Of a stretch of 64,000 nucleotides of DNA, positions 33,022-41,841 are shown piece after piece. The stretch is from Bacteroidaceae bacterium. GTDB lineage: Bacteria; Bacteroidota; Bacteroidia; Bacteroidales; Bacteroidaceae. Every line of letters begins with the position of its first letter. The stretch's first letter is position 1. The notes beneath the pieces were generated by a model. It did not search any database. It was not told the origin of the DNA and was given only the letters and a program-made list of their open reading frames with translations. The DNA is taken from NCBI GenBank assembly GCA_024698925.1, contig JAILQO010000008.1:1-64000 (forward strand), in the 5' to 3' direction. A program made the translations under genes and the position numbers.

Positions 33022-34752
33022 CCTCAATGCTCCACACTTCGCGATGTCATATACTCTCCAATGATATTGCCTCGCTTCTGCATGAAGGTGTTGTCGTTGC
33101 CAACGGGGAAGACTAGCGTCCAATACGAGTAAACCAGGTTTGTAAGCCGCCGCTACCTGTCGAAGGCAACTTCCACGGAAGCCACGCGTCAGCCAAAGGA
33201 TGTCAACACTCGTCAGTGAGGGGATAGAGTCCACAGCAGTATTCTTGCTCCAGATGGAATCACAAAGCATAACTGCTTGAAAACCGCCTTCCATCGCGAT
33301 CGAGCGTTTGTCTTTTATCAATAATGGTTCAGCCGTGAGCCTACGCTTCCAGAAGTCACGACGAATATAATACATCGCTGTTGCCACAGAATCTGGAGTT
33401 GGTGTCAGTAGCCAACTTTGTTCGGGAGAAGAAATGACATGTAAGGCTGGACACCTTCGGTTGTGATAGATTATGATTTGCGGCTCAGCCTTCTCACTCC
33501 AGGAATCTTGGATGACAGCGTTTGGCCATTTTGACACATTCATCATAACTCCAATTAACGCCGACACAAACCATGATAAAATAATAGACAGCCACTGCGC
33601 TAATAGAGGCCAAAGAAACGTGAGCAGAAGAACAGCTAAAGCCAAATATATGATCAATGTCGTCAATGGGATTAATATAATGCTTATCAACGCTCCATAT
33701 ATAGGAATCTGATGAAAATAGTAAGCGACAAGCGGAAGCGTAAAGACTTGAGCACAAAGTGAAACTGCAAACGTCGTAAAAGGCCAAAGCAGATGATAAC
33801 GTTCCATCCAAAAGATTTGATAGCGCCATCGCGAAAAGAAGAACATATACAAAGGCCGGTAAAGTACCAAGATTCCCAGAACAGACAAGAAAGACAACTG
33901 TGCACCCACATCAAATAAAAACATAGGACGCCATAATAGCAAAGTGAAAGCCGTTAGCAAGAGATGTTGTAATGGTGCCCCATAGCGATTCAGCAGGCAG
34001 GCAATCACAAAGATAGACGTCATCAAAGATGCACGTAATAAAGAGGTTGGAAGGCCAGCAATCAATGCATACATCCAGATGAAAGCTAACACCGCGATAC
34101 CCAGCAATCGTCTCCAGCGCGATAAAAGCAGAGGGCCATTCATCAACTGTAAAAACAGCCCAACGATAATACCTAAATGTAAGCCCGACAAAGCTAACAA
34201 ATGACTGGAGCCCGTGTCGGCAAAGAGCTGTCTCAGCTCACGCTTAATGCCACCGCGTTCGCCTAATGCCATAGCAGAGACGATGGTGATTGTCTGCGGC
34301 TCCAATCCAAGACGTTCTAATCTTTGCAACAATTTTGCACGTATAGGCTGGATGTTCTCCGAAAGCGACAAGGTTCTTCCTTGAATCCATCTCCAACGGA
34401 CATAATCAAATTCATCTGGATTTCCATAGTTCACAGGTCGTCCATCTTCAGCCCAGACACGATGTTGATATTCTGCTACATGCGCATAGCGTCCAAATCC
34501 CAAAATGAGAAAGAAGAGTACAGTCAGCAACGGGAACCATGACCGTCGGACAAAAATAGACCGATGTGATTCCCGCCTATTACAAAAAAACATCAAGAGG
34601 GTGATAAGCGCGCAAGAACTTAGAATACATATCCACAGCACAAAAACACGCTCTGGCTTCGATGCCATCCATGTTGCATCATACAACAGCACATCCGCCG
34701 CTACGATTCCTGCTACCATAGCGAGAAAAGCGATAACCAGCGGACGCGACAT
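32986..34752 (-). CDS. comEC: ComEC/Rec2-family DNA-uptake channel protein
   Basis: 588 residues. N-terminal membrane and soluble segment, then the competence domain (FADTGSSHLLALSGLHLGIIVGLFLQLM, LLRASLMTSIFVIACLLNRY, FLFDVGAQLSFLSVLGILVLYRP) with about ten helices. The C-terminal part (about 420-588) replaces the metallo-beta-lactamase domain of longer ComEC with a short region lacking an HxHxDH motif, as is common in Bacteroidetes. It is thought to carry single-stranded DNA across the inner membrane. Downstream of rpe by 11 bp; overlaps the convergent transporter gene by 36 bp. Confidence 0.85.
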   Translation of the reverse strand: MSRPLVIAFLAMVAGIVAADVLLYDATWMASKPERVFVLWICILSSCALITLLMFFCNRRESHRSIFVRRSWFPLLTVLFFLILGFGRYAHVAEYQHRVWAEDGRPVNYGNPDEFDYVRWRWIQGRTLSLSENIQPIRAKLLQRLERLGLEPQTITIVSAMALGERGGIKRELRQLFADTGSSHLLALSGLHLGIIVGLFLQLMNGPLLLSRWRRLLGIAVLAFIWMYALIAGLPTSLLRASLMTSIFVIACLLNRYGAPLQHLLLTAFTLLLWRPMFLFDVGAQLSFLSVLGILVLYRPLYMFFFSRWRYQIFWMERYHLLWPFTTFAVSLCAQVFTLPLVAYYFHQIPIYGALISIILIPLTTLIIYLALAVLLLTFLWPLLAQWLSIILSWFVSALIGVMMNVSKWPNAVIQDSWSEKAEPQIIIYHNRRCPALHVISSPEQSWLLTPTPDSVATAMYYIRRDFWKRRLTAEPLLIKDKRSIAMEGGFQAVMLCDSIWSKNTAVDSIPSLTSVDILWLTRGFRGSCLRQVAAAYKPGLLVLDASLPRWQRQHLHAEARQYHWRVYDIAKCGALRLKKKDSYQRAE

Positions 34753-34763
34753 AAAAAGTAGCT

Positions 34764-35423
34764 TTATGCTTGGGCTATAAGTTCTTTCAAAATTCGAACT
34801 TCTTCAACTGGATCTTCGGCACCAAATACAGCGCTTCCAGTCACGAAGACATCCACACCAGCTGCAGCCAAAAGCGGTGCCGTTTTACGGTTCACTCCCC
34901 CATCCACTTCTATAAGAGCTTGTGAGCCAGAGGCTGTGATCATTTGGCGCAAACGGAGTACCTTATCCAGACTACGCTCAATAAACTTTTGAGCGCCAAA
35001 GCCGGGATTCACAGTCATCAACATCACCACATCTACATCGCAAATGATTTCCTCCAATGTAGAAACTGGAGTAGAGGGATTCAATGTTACCGCAGCCTTC
35101 ATTCCTGCCTCATGAATTTGTTGGATCGTACGATGAAGATGCACGCAAGCCTCCTGATGCACATTCATAATGGCGGCACCCAAATCTCTAACCTGAGTGA
35201 TGAACTTCTCCGGTTGCACAATCATTAAGTGAACATCTAAAGGCTTTGACGTCAGACGAGCCACATGTTCAAGCACAGGAAAACCGAATGAGATGTTTGG
35301 GACAAAGACACCATCCATCACATCAAGATGAAGCCAATCAGCTTCAGAGAGGTTAAACCACTCCATTTCGTTTTGCAAGTTCGCGAAATTTGCAGCGAGT
35401 AAAGAAGGAGCTATCAGATTCAT
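34764..35423 (-). CDS. rpe: ribulose-phosphate 3-epimerase
   Basis: 219 residues. TIM-barrel enzyme interconverting ribulose-5-P and xylulose-5-P. SLLAANFANLQNEMEW, WLHLDVMDGVFVPNISFG (metal-binding His and catalytic Asp), VMLMTVNPGFGAQKFI and EVDGGVNRKTAPLLAAAGVDVFVTGSAVF are all present. The start codon overlaps the stop of a 48-codon gene upstream (ATGA). Confidence 0.95.
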   Translation of the reverse strand: MNLIAPSLLAANFANLQNEMEWFNLSEADWLHLDVMDGVFVPNISFGFPVLEHVARLTSKPLDVHLMIVQPEKFITQVRDLGAAIMNVHQEACVHLHRTIQQIHEAGMKAAVTLNPSTPVSTLEEIICDVDVVMLMTVNPGFGAQKFIERSLDKVLRLRQMITASGSQALIEVDGGVNRKTAPLLAAAGVDVFVTGSAVFGAEDPVEEVRILKELIAQA

Positions 35424-35566
35424 AGTGGACGAAATATACGGGCAAAATCACGAAGATACTGGAGAGTGGACTCACGTGGTTCTAGCCCCAAAGTTGCATA
35501 ATCAGCGACGTCATCGGTAAAAGAAAAGGAATCTAACTCCACAGGAATGAGTACGGGTTGCTCCAT
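35420..35566 (-). CDS. 48-residue protein translationally coupled to rpe
   Basis: A small frame from ATG 35566 ends in a TGA that overlaps the rpe start as ATGA, the coupling pattern used by real neighbouring genes in this window. The product begins MEQPVLIPVELDSFSFTDDV and ends LQYLRDFARIFRPL: an acidic N-terminal half and a basic, amphipathic C-terminal helix. There is no signal peptide and no family I recognise. It could be a small partner protein or a translated leader that sets rpe translation. It is too short for the usual gene-finding length limits. Confidence 0.55.
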   Translation of the reverse strand: MEQPVLIPVELDSFSFTDDVADYATLGLEPRESTLQYLRDFARIFRPL

Positions 35567-35688
35567 AGGCTAACTTTTTATTGATGATTCATTAATGCTT
35601 ACACCTATAAAACGTTCTTCTTTCACAATTATTGTGCCTTTGTAATAAAAATAAGCTTTCTTAACACACCTGATACAATGTACAATAT

Positions 35689-35740
35689 ATCTCTATAGCA
35701 GAAAGGTTGATACGCGTATCAACCTTTCTGCTATAGAGAT
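35689..35740 (-). terminator. 52-bp perfect palindrome after the first C10 protease gene
   Basis: Two 26-nt arms match perfectly about the centre ACGCGT (35714/35715), without spacer. It begins 2 bp beyond the stop codon of the C10 protease gene. RNA from either strand would form a very stable hairpin; no clear T-tract follows on the minus strand. Confidence 0.7.
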
Positions 35741-35742
35741 TA

Positions 35743-37461
35743 TTAACGAACAACCTTACGGATTCTTGCACCCTCTTTCACAATAAAGACACCCCGAGCA
35801 GGAACATCCCACAGATTGAAGGAAGTAGCGGGGGATGCATAAAGAAGATGACCTTGCATGTCATAGACACGCGTGACACTGTTTGCTGAAGAAGTTTTAT
35901 TAATTGTTCTAACGCCCGTTAACAATGGCTGAGGCTCCTCTTCAAATGACGGGATACCATCTGCATCAACTGTAGCCCGATAATAAATTGCCCCACCAGG
36001 CACACGCATGGGACTCGGAGAGTTCTCTAGCGACCCTTGAGTAGCCATATAGAAGAGATATTCGTGATTGGGCGTTAGATCCATTTTTGCCCAATATTTC
36101 TCAGGCAACAAGTATGCATTTCTTGGAATGTCAACTTCGCCGAAAAGGTTTCCTTTAGTCAGATTTCCATCCTCCATATCTTCTGCGATGATATAAAGAT
36201 CACCATGGAAATCATAGGCAGACAAGAAATAGAGTGCTTCTGTGAACTCCACATACACAGATTTTTCGCTTGAGTTCCAAGTGAAAAAATAATTAGCATC
36301 GGTCGCGAAAAGCGAGTGCGGTGTATCGCTAGAGAGTGTCTGAGGACGGATGCCTATCGTCATTTCCTGATCAAATACGAAATCACCGGCAGAAGTGTCC
36401 AAATAATCAATGGAATAATAGCCGTCTTCGCTACCATGCCACCCCCAGTTTACATACACGAGCCCATCCTCGTCCATACCATGAAGGATAAATGCATGAC
36501 CACCATTTTTCTCATCTACACCTCCATACATAACAGGACAACCATTCGCCAACTCATCATGAAGCATGGTCATCCATTCCTGGTTTGAATAATACCGCCT
36601 TTTATAATATTCAACGGAAGCCTGGGGATAGTTATAATACGTAACCAGCGCCGATGCGGCATCCGCCATTCTGGCCGAGCCATACACTGCCGTATACACC
36701 GTACCCACAGCATAGCCACAATCACGAATCAAGGTTGCGACTTGAGTCGCTTCTTCTTTAGAGTATTCTATCTCCTCCCAGTCATACTCACTCTGATAAC
36801 CATCAGGCCAATATTTACCATAAGCATTCAAAAGGGGCCATGAGTAAGTAGAGTTAATCTCCGCACTTTGGAAATTTGAATAATCATCATTAGGCATCGT
36901 ATCAAAGTAAGACCCCGTAAACGAGACAGAAGTGGGATAACGATGGTAGTTCAACAATTGCCCCATCGCAACAGCAACACAACCTGCAGGGGCATGCTTA
37001 TCATCAAATGACGGCGTATGATTATTAAAAGGTTCACCCTGTGCCCACTTGGTCGTCATCATCGGTGCAACCGGCTCAAAGGTCATCGACTCCTCGTTTT
37101 CCAATTTTGGAGCCTTCTTGCGCATCCGAAGGCCTGCTTCAGTTGCCTCCATCCACCACTTCATTCCACACGGTATATTATCAGGACGGAAACGGGTATT
37201 AGAGTAGCCCAGAACCGGACGGACAGCTTCATCACGACTGACAACGACAAATCCATCCCCCTGCACCGGAGTATAGATTGAGAACGAAGAAGTACGCTTT
37301 ACGCAGGTCATTTGGGTTGACATACTAGAGAGCCCCTTAACGCCAGCTCCCAATAACTGTTGACGGGCTATCGCCGCCATCTCCGCTTCCGTACGTTCTA
37401 CAGCAGCCAAGGGCTGAAACGCAGTCAACAGGAGGGCTATAAACAATTGTCTTTTCATCAT
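35743..37461 (-). CDS. secreted C10 (streptopain-like) cysteine protease, first of two
   Basis: 572 residues starting at MMKRQLFIALLLTAFQPLAA (signal peptide). Inhibitory propeptide of streptopain type to about residue 135, then the peptidase: Cys161 in APAGCVAVAMGQLLNYHRYP and His322 in GGHAFILHGMDEDGLVYVNWGW. The C-terminus is a beta-sandwich with the Bacteroidales tail pattern YDMQGHLLYA...ARGVFIVKEGARIRKVVR, similar to C-terminal sorting signals. Related enzymes include interpain A of Prevotella. It is the last gene of the susC-susD locus and may also have its own promoter at 37492-37523. Confidence 0.9.
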   Translation of the reverse strand: MMKRQLFIALLLTAFQPLAAVERTEAEMAAIARQQLLGAGVKGLSSMSTQMTCVKRTSSFSIYTPVQGDGFVVVSRDEAVRPVLGYSNTRFRPDNIPCGMKWWMEATEAGLRMRKKAPKLENEESMTFEPVAPMMTTKWAQGEPFNNHTPSFDDKHAPAGCVAVAMGQLLNYHRYPTSVSFTGSYFDTMPNDDYSNFQSAEINSTYSWPLLNAYGKYWPDGYQSEYDWEEIEYSKEEATQVATLIRDCGYAVGTVYTAVYGSARMADAASALVTYYNYPQASVEYYKRRYYSNQEWMTMLHDELANGCPVMYGGVDEKNGGHAFILHGMDEDGLVYVNWGWHGSEDGYYSIDYLDTSAGDFVFDQEMTIGIRPQTLSSDTPHSLFATDANYFFTWNSSEKSVYVEFTEALYFLSAYDFHGDLYIIAEDMEDGNLTKGNLFGEVDIPRNAYLLPEKYWAKMDLTPNHEYLFYMATQGSLENSPSPMRVPGGAIYYRATVDADGIPSFEEEPQPLLTGVRTINKTSSANSVTRVYDMQGHLLYASPATSFNLWDVPARGVFIVKEGARIRKVVR

Positions 37462-37491
37462 ATTCGGGAAAGTATCAATTAGTTTCTGCGA

Positions 37492-37523
37492 CAAAGGTCG
37501 GAAAAAATGATGAAATAAACAAA
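37492..37523 (-). promoter_or_regulatory. possible internal promoter for the first C10 gene
   Basis: Minus strand: TTTG (37520-37523), 20-bp spacer, GACCTTTG (37492-37499), one base off TAnnTTTG, in the 77-bp gap between the two protease genes. Confidence 0.4.
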
Positions 37524-37538
37524 GAAAAACTAAAAAAA

Positions 37539-39263
37539 CTACTTTACGACCTTACGAACAGTTTGACCGCGTTGTATGAATAGCAACCCTTTAGCGGGAA
37601 TTTCACGCAACTTAAAGGTTGCTGTTGGCCCACTATAGACGCAACGTCCGAGTGAATCATAAGTTTTTGTCTCTCTATTCTGAGAGCCTATAACAACCAT
37701 CTCTAGGTTCGTTGACAGGACAGAACTCCATAGATCGTCTATTACCGGTTCCAAACTATAGTCCCCATCTGCATAAGTCAGCAGGTAACTGTTGATTTTA
37801 CCTTCTGGACGACGGACAAGTCTCCACGCGTTATCTTTAGCGCTCTTGGCAGCGACATACAAACGATAAGTACCATCAATAATATTAGGAGGCAATGTCA
37901 CCAGTCCGCCTGGGGAAGTAGCATATGAATAATCTCCCACGTTCTCAAAAGTCGAGGAGGCCAATATCATTTGTTCGCCACATGGTTTCCAACCATCATC
38001 CGCCTGAGCCACGGGTTCTAGGATAAGCGCCATCTCGCCATCAAGTATCTCGCCCGTCACGTTTCCAACTTCTTTGTCTTTAGGTACAGAGAGGCGTGTC
38101 TTACTTATGTGGTTTGCCTCCATATCCTTATCAGAAACCAAATGCGTCTTAAACTCCCCTATTACCTCTGGGCAAAGGTTCACAAGCATATGCTGCGACA
38201 AAGAAAACTCATGTGATTCCACATTGAGAAGAGCAATGTCATAATAGCCATTTCCGCCGTCAGCACCCCAGCCCCAATTCACGTGAACAAGGCCATTCTC
38301 GTCGTAGCCATCAATAACAAAGGCATGTCCACCCGACTTCTTATCAGAGCCACCATAAAGAATCGGACGTTTGGCATTCAATTCAGTATAGACGATACGC
38401 ATCCATTCCTCTACCGAGTAATAATCACGGTACAACAATTCTGTGTTGGGGTTATACCGAAAGTATTGAATCAGCCCATAACGAGCCTCCGATGGGTATG
38501 CCCCGCTGCCACTCGTATTATAGGTCATCTCTACAGCCACACCTGCATGAAACATCAACGTAGCCACTGCGGTCTTAGCCTGTTGACTATCATTGATTCC
38601 ATATACTGGCAGCATATGCTCCCAATCATAAGTAGTAGCTCCAAAATCAACACTAATCAAATCACCAACACGATCATCCGCTTGAAAGCTGTATGTCCTC
38701 GATCCTTGGCCCTGTATAGGGTACTTATAATAATACATAATCTGAGACATAGCCGTGCTGACACAGCCTGTTGGATAATGCCCACCATTTTTATTTTGTG
38801 GGCAAAGGTCATTGAAGGGCGTTCCTTGTTCCCATAAGGTTGTCAAGAGTTCTGGGATACTTTTCTGGAAAGAGCCTCGAGGAATGACTGGCGCATACCT
38901 ATGACCAGTCTGATAATAATTGTCCAACGCTTTTTCCGCCATTTCAAGGTACCATTGTACGCCCTCATTATTAATCTGATAGCTGTCAGGAGAGACTGCG
39001 ATGACCGGATTGATTGCATCATCATTTGCAATAACAGCAAAGCCTTGAGGTCCTCCCACCAATGTCAGCTGTTGATTCTGGCGCAACACTGTCAGACCAA
39101 GTACTTGTAGGGCCGCGGCCTTTTTATGCACGCCATGCTGGAACAACGCGTTCGAAGCAGCCTGCAGGATCTCTTCGGTCGAGCGTTTTCGTGCTTGTAC
39201 ACCAGTGTCCCAGAAAAGAGTAGACACTAAAAGGAGAAGAATAATAAATGGCCGTTTCATCAT
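37539..39263 (-). CDS. secreted C10 (streptopain-like) cysteine protease, second of two
   Basis: 574 residues from MMKRPFIILLLLVSTLFWD (signal peptide). Propeptide, then Cys167 in YPTGCVSTAMSQIMYYYKYP and His313 in GGHAFVIDGYDENGLVHVNWGWG. The C-terminal tail has the same style as the neighbouring protease (IPAKGLLFIQRGQTVRKVVK). The two proteases are clearly paralogous but diverged, so they probably differ in target specificity. It starts 10 bp after the lipoprotein gene, within the susC-susD operon. Confidence 0.9.
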   Translation of the reverse strand: MMKRPFIILLLLVSTLFWDTGVQARKRSTEEILQAASNALFQHGVHKKAAALQVLGLTVLRQNQQLTLVGGPQGFAVIANDDAINPVIAVSPDSYQINNEGVQWYLEMAEKALDNYYQTGHRYAPVIPRGSFQKSIPELLTTLWEQGTPFNDLCPQNKNGGHYPTGCVSTAMSQIMYYYKYPIQGQGSRTYSFQADDRVGDLISVDFGATTYDWEHMLPVYGINDSQQAKTAVATLMFHAGVAVEMTYNTSGSGAYPSEARYGLIQYFRYNPNTELLYRDYYSVEEWMRIVYTELNAKRPILYGGSDKKSGGHAFVIDGYDENGLVHVNWGWGADGGNGYYDIALLNVESHEFSLSQHMLVNLCPEVIGEFKTHLVSDKDMEANHISKTRLSVPKDKEVGNVTGEILDGEMALILEPVAQADDGWKPCGEQMILASSTFENVGDYSYATSPGGLVTLPPNIIDGTYRLYVAAKSAKDNAWRLVRRPEGKINSYLLTYADGDYSLEPVIDDLWSSVLSTNLEMVVIGSQNRETKTYDSLGRCVYSGPTATFKLREIPAKGLLFIQRGQTVRKVVK

Positions 39264-39273
39264 GCAATGGATA

Positions 39274-40137
39274 TTATTCATTGTCATCGCTATCATTATC
39301 CATGGAATGGTCTATCGTTGGACGCTTATCATCATCCACAAATGTCAGAACCTCTTTAAATGCAGACTCTCCAGATTCAGGGGTCAAACCTCCTAAATCA
39401 TACACATAGAAGAGAATCGAAAGCGTCACAGCGCCTGTTTCGTCATCATAGATGCCGGCAAAGCCACTTCCACCGCCCCAGATATCCGCATCATCAAGAG
39501 CGTTGCCAATGCACCACATCGGAAGCAGTTCGTCCTCATTATCATACATCAGTGCATATTGGTCCTCCACCGTAACGTTTCCCTTCTCATCCATGGAGAA
39601 ATATAAAGGTGCATCCACTTCATAGACATCCGGCAACATATATCGGTTTTCACCGACTTTGTAGATGGGTGTTTCCCACTCATCTTCCAGAAACTCTGAT
39701 TCGAAATATCCGTGGTATTCCTCGCAACGAATAATCGTAAAAGCCAACTCCGTTTGGGCATAGAGAAATGCATCCTTGTCATCAATCGTAACAACCAGTT
39801 TATGAGAGGTTCCCGTCGGCACATCAAAAGTGACAGCAACATCTTTTCGCCCCTCATTCTCAGCGAAAGAGATCGTGTTAGGCAGGATAAATGTATCCGC
39901 ATCACTGCATTTCAACGTGATAGTCTCAGCTTTGCTACTATCACGACGGGCCACAGTGAACGTGAACTGCTGCACATCTTCCGGCATGAGCAGAAGTGTC
40001 GGATCAGCATTCTCAAGAAAAGCCGAACCTCCCTGTTCAGTAACAGATGCAGGTTTATACTCATATTCCTTGACACATGAGACAGCAGTCAGAGCATAGA
40101 CTGCCAATATACAGTTGAAATAGAAGATTCTTTTCAT
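39274..40137 (-). CDS. surface lipoprotein of the SusCD-protease locus
   Basis: 287 residues. Signal and lipobox (MKRIFYFNCILAVYALTAVSC, Cys21). The mature part is beta-rich: about 30-125 looks like an immunoglobulin-like module (QQFTFTVARRDSSKAETITLKCSD... GTSHKLVVTIDDKDAFLYAQTELAFTII), followed by a second domain with many acidic residues and an acidic tail. The position after susD is that of SusE/F-type surface binding proteins; here a peptide- or protein-binding role is inferred from the protease neighbours. I do not recognise the family. Confidence 0.7.
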   Translation of the reverse strand: MKRIFYFNCILAVYALTAVSCVKEYEYKPASVTEQGGSAFLENADPTLLLMPEDVQQFTFTVARRDSSKAETITLKCSDADTFILPNTISFAENEGRKDVAVTFDVPTGTSHKLVVTIDDKDAFLYAQTELAFTIIRCEEYHGYFESEFLEDEWETPIYKVGENRYMLPDVYEVDAPLYFSMDEKGNVTVEDQYALMYDNEDELLPMWCIGNALDDADIWGGGSGFAGIYDDETGAVTLSILFYVYDLGGLTPESGESAFKEVLTFVDDDKRPTIDHSMDNDSDDNE

Positions 40138-40172
40138 CGTTCTTTCTTGTACTTATTGATTCGACATCGTCA

Positions 40173-41813
40173 TTAGTTCGCCTCATTCGGATCTACCCAC
40201 AAATCATATTTGTCAGAAGGATCTGGGTTGTTCCAATCATCAAGCGCCTTGTTGTTATAGCCTTCGCCATCACTAATTACAAAATTCATCCACGCAGGAC
40301 GTCCATTGGTGTTGAGACGAGTGAGAGGCGCAAAGTTTGTTCCTTGATAGCCACGCTTTACCGAGTAGTTTAAACGCTTAATATCAAAGAACGACTGGCC
40401 TTCGCCCCATAGTTCCAAACGTTTTTGGAAAACAATCTCTTCAATGACATCATCTTGCTTAGTGGCAGCAATGGAATAACTGGTATTTCGATTTGCCTTA
40501 ACGAACGACTCGGCTAACTGCTTGCCACGAGCCGGGTCTTGATGTGCAGCTGCCTCAGCCTCGATAAAATACATCTCTTCCACACGCATCAATGGATAAG
40601 CCGTTGCCGAGCCGACCTGTGCCAATTCATACTCGCCGTCACCGGGACGAAACTTCACACTAGCATAAGTGGGAAGCGTCTGTTTGAAATAGCTGTGCAC
40701 AAAAGTGACATTATTGGCAATAGGACTATTAGCCGGTGCTTTGAACCATAACTTGCGGAAATCTGCATTGCTTATACGGTCATACATCGCGTGATCAATC
40801 ATCACAAAGGGGTCACCTACCAAAGAAGTGTAACCATAGAGTGTCTGATTACTCATCCAACTCGTCCAATTTAACAGCACACTCTTCACGGTAGATGTTT
40901 CTGCCGTTTGCTGCGAAGCTAACATCCAGGGATAAGCCTGATTAAAGCCAGATTGAACATTGAGGCACTCTTCCTGTGTCATGACGTGAGGAGTCTCTGG
41001 GGATGCATCTACTGCATCAATAGCTTTGCGAGCATAAGATTCTGCATTGACATAATCCTCGACCCACATATAAAGACGTGCTTTCAGACCATAAACCACT
41101 GATATGTCTGGTAATGTTCGGCCGTGCGTATCACTCAGATTGGGAATATAAGCCTCGGCTTGATTAAGGTCAGAAAGAATGAAGTCGAACATCTCCTGAC
41201 GTGTTGCACGCGGATTATTCCTGTATTGTTCGTCCGTCGTGTTCTCCGTCACTATCGGAATCGTGAGATTCTTCACCACCTTGCCACGTTCGTTTGTACC
41301 ATCCGGGAAAATATCATTAGGCAAAAACTCATACATTCGGGCCATATCCAAATACCACATCGCACGGTAAGCATAACCTGCGCCTAACAATCCTAACTCC
41401 TTAGAATTGGCCTCGTCAGCATGCACAGTGCCTATCAAATTATTTGTTGTGAGTATGAGTTGGTACATGACTTCCCATGTATACTGTGTCACAAGATAGG
41501 ATTCACCGATATAATAGTTTTCTTCCCACTGGATGTAGTGGTCATAGTTACTTTCATTCTGTGCTAAATCACCCGTAAACAAATCTCGAATCTTTAGAAT
41601 AGAGCCTAAGCCCCATCCGAAGCCGTCGTCACTCCATATCGTATTTTGTTGGGAAGCCATAGCACCAGCTAGCTGTTCAATAGCAGAAAGTGATTCCGTA
41701 ACTTGTTTTGCTGTAGCAAAACTTGTAGGAACAGGCTCCTCCAAGCAGGAAGTCAAGACAATAGTACTCAAGTTCATCAATCCTATTGTCAAAATATATT
41801 GTATCTTTCTCAT
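40173..41813 (-). CDS. SusD/RagB-family outer-membrane lipoprotein
   Basis: 546 residues from MRKIQYILTIGLMNLSTIVLTSC (lipobox). TPR-rich helical fold typical of SusD: AGYAYRAMWYLDMARMYEFLP, SDTHGRTLPDISVVYGLKARLYMWVEDYVNAESYARKAI, and the C-terminal MRVEEMYFIEAEAAAH, QKRLELWGEGQSFFDIKRLN. It forms the lid on the SusC transporter encoded just upstream. Unlike sugar loci, the downstream genes are proteases, so peptides are the likely ligand, as in RagB of Porphyromonas. Confidence 0.92.
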   Translation of the reverse strand: MRKIQYILTIGLMNLSTIVLTSCLEEPVPTSFATAKQVTESLSAIEQLAGAMASQQNTIWSDDGFGWGLGSILKIRDLFTGDLAQNESNYDHYIQWEENYYIGESYLVTQYTWEVMYQLILTTNNLIGTVHADEANSKELGLLGAGYAYRAMWYLDMARMYEFLPNDIFPDGTNERGKVVKNLTIPIVTENTTDEQYRNNPRATRQEMFDFILSDLNQAEAYIPNLSDTHGRTLPDISVVYGLKARLYMWVEDYVNAESYARKAIDAVDASPETPHVMTQEECLNVQSGFNQAYPWMLASQQTAETSTVKSVLLNWTSWMSNQTLYGYTSLVGDPFVMIDHAMYDRISNADFRKLWFKAPANSPIANNVTFVHSYFKQTLPTYASVKFRPGDGEYELAQVGSATAYPLMRVEEMYFIEAEAAAHQDPARGKQLAESFVKANRNTSYSIAATKQDDVIEEIVFQKRLELWGEGQSFFDIKRLNYSVKRGYQGTNFAPLTRLNTNGRPAWMNFVISDGEGYNNKALDDWNNPDPSDKYDLWVDPNEAN

Positions 41814-41841
41814 TGTTGTCAATTGGATTATAATTTGAGGT

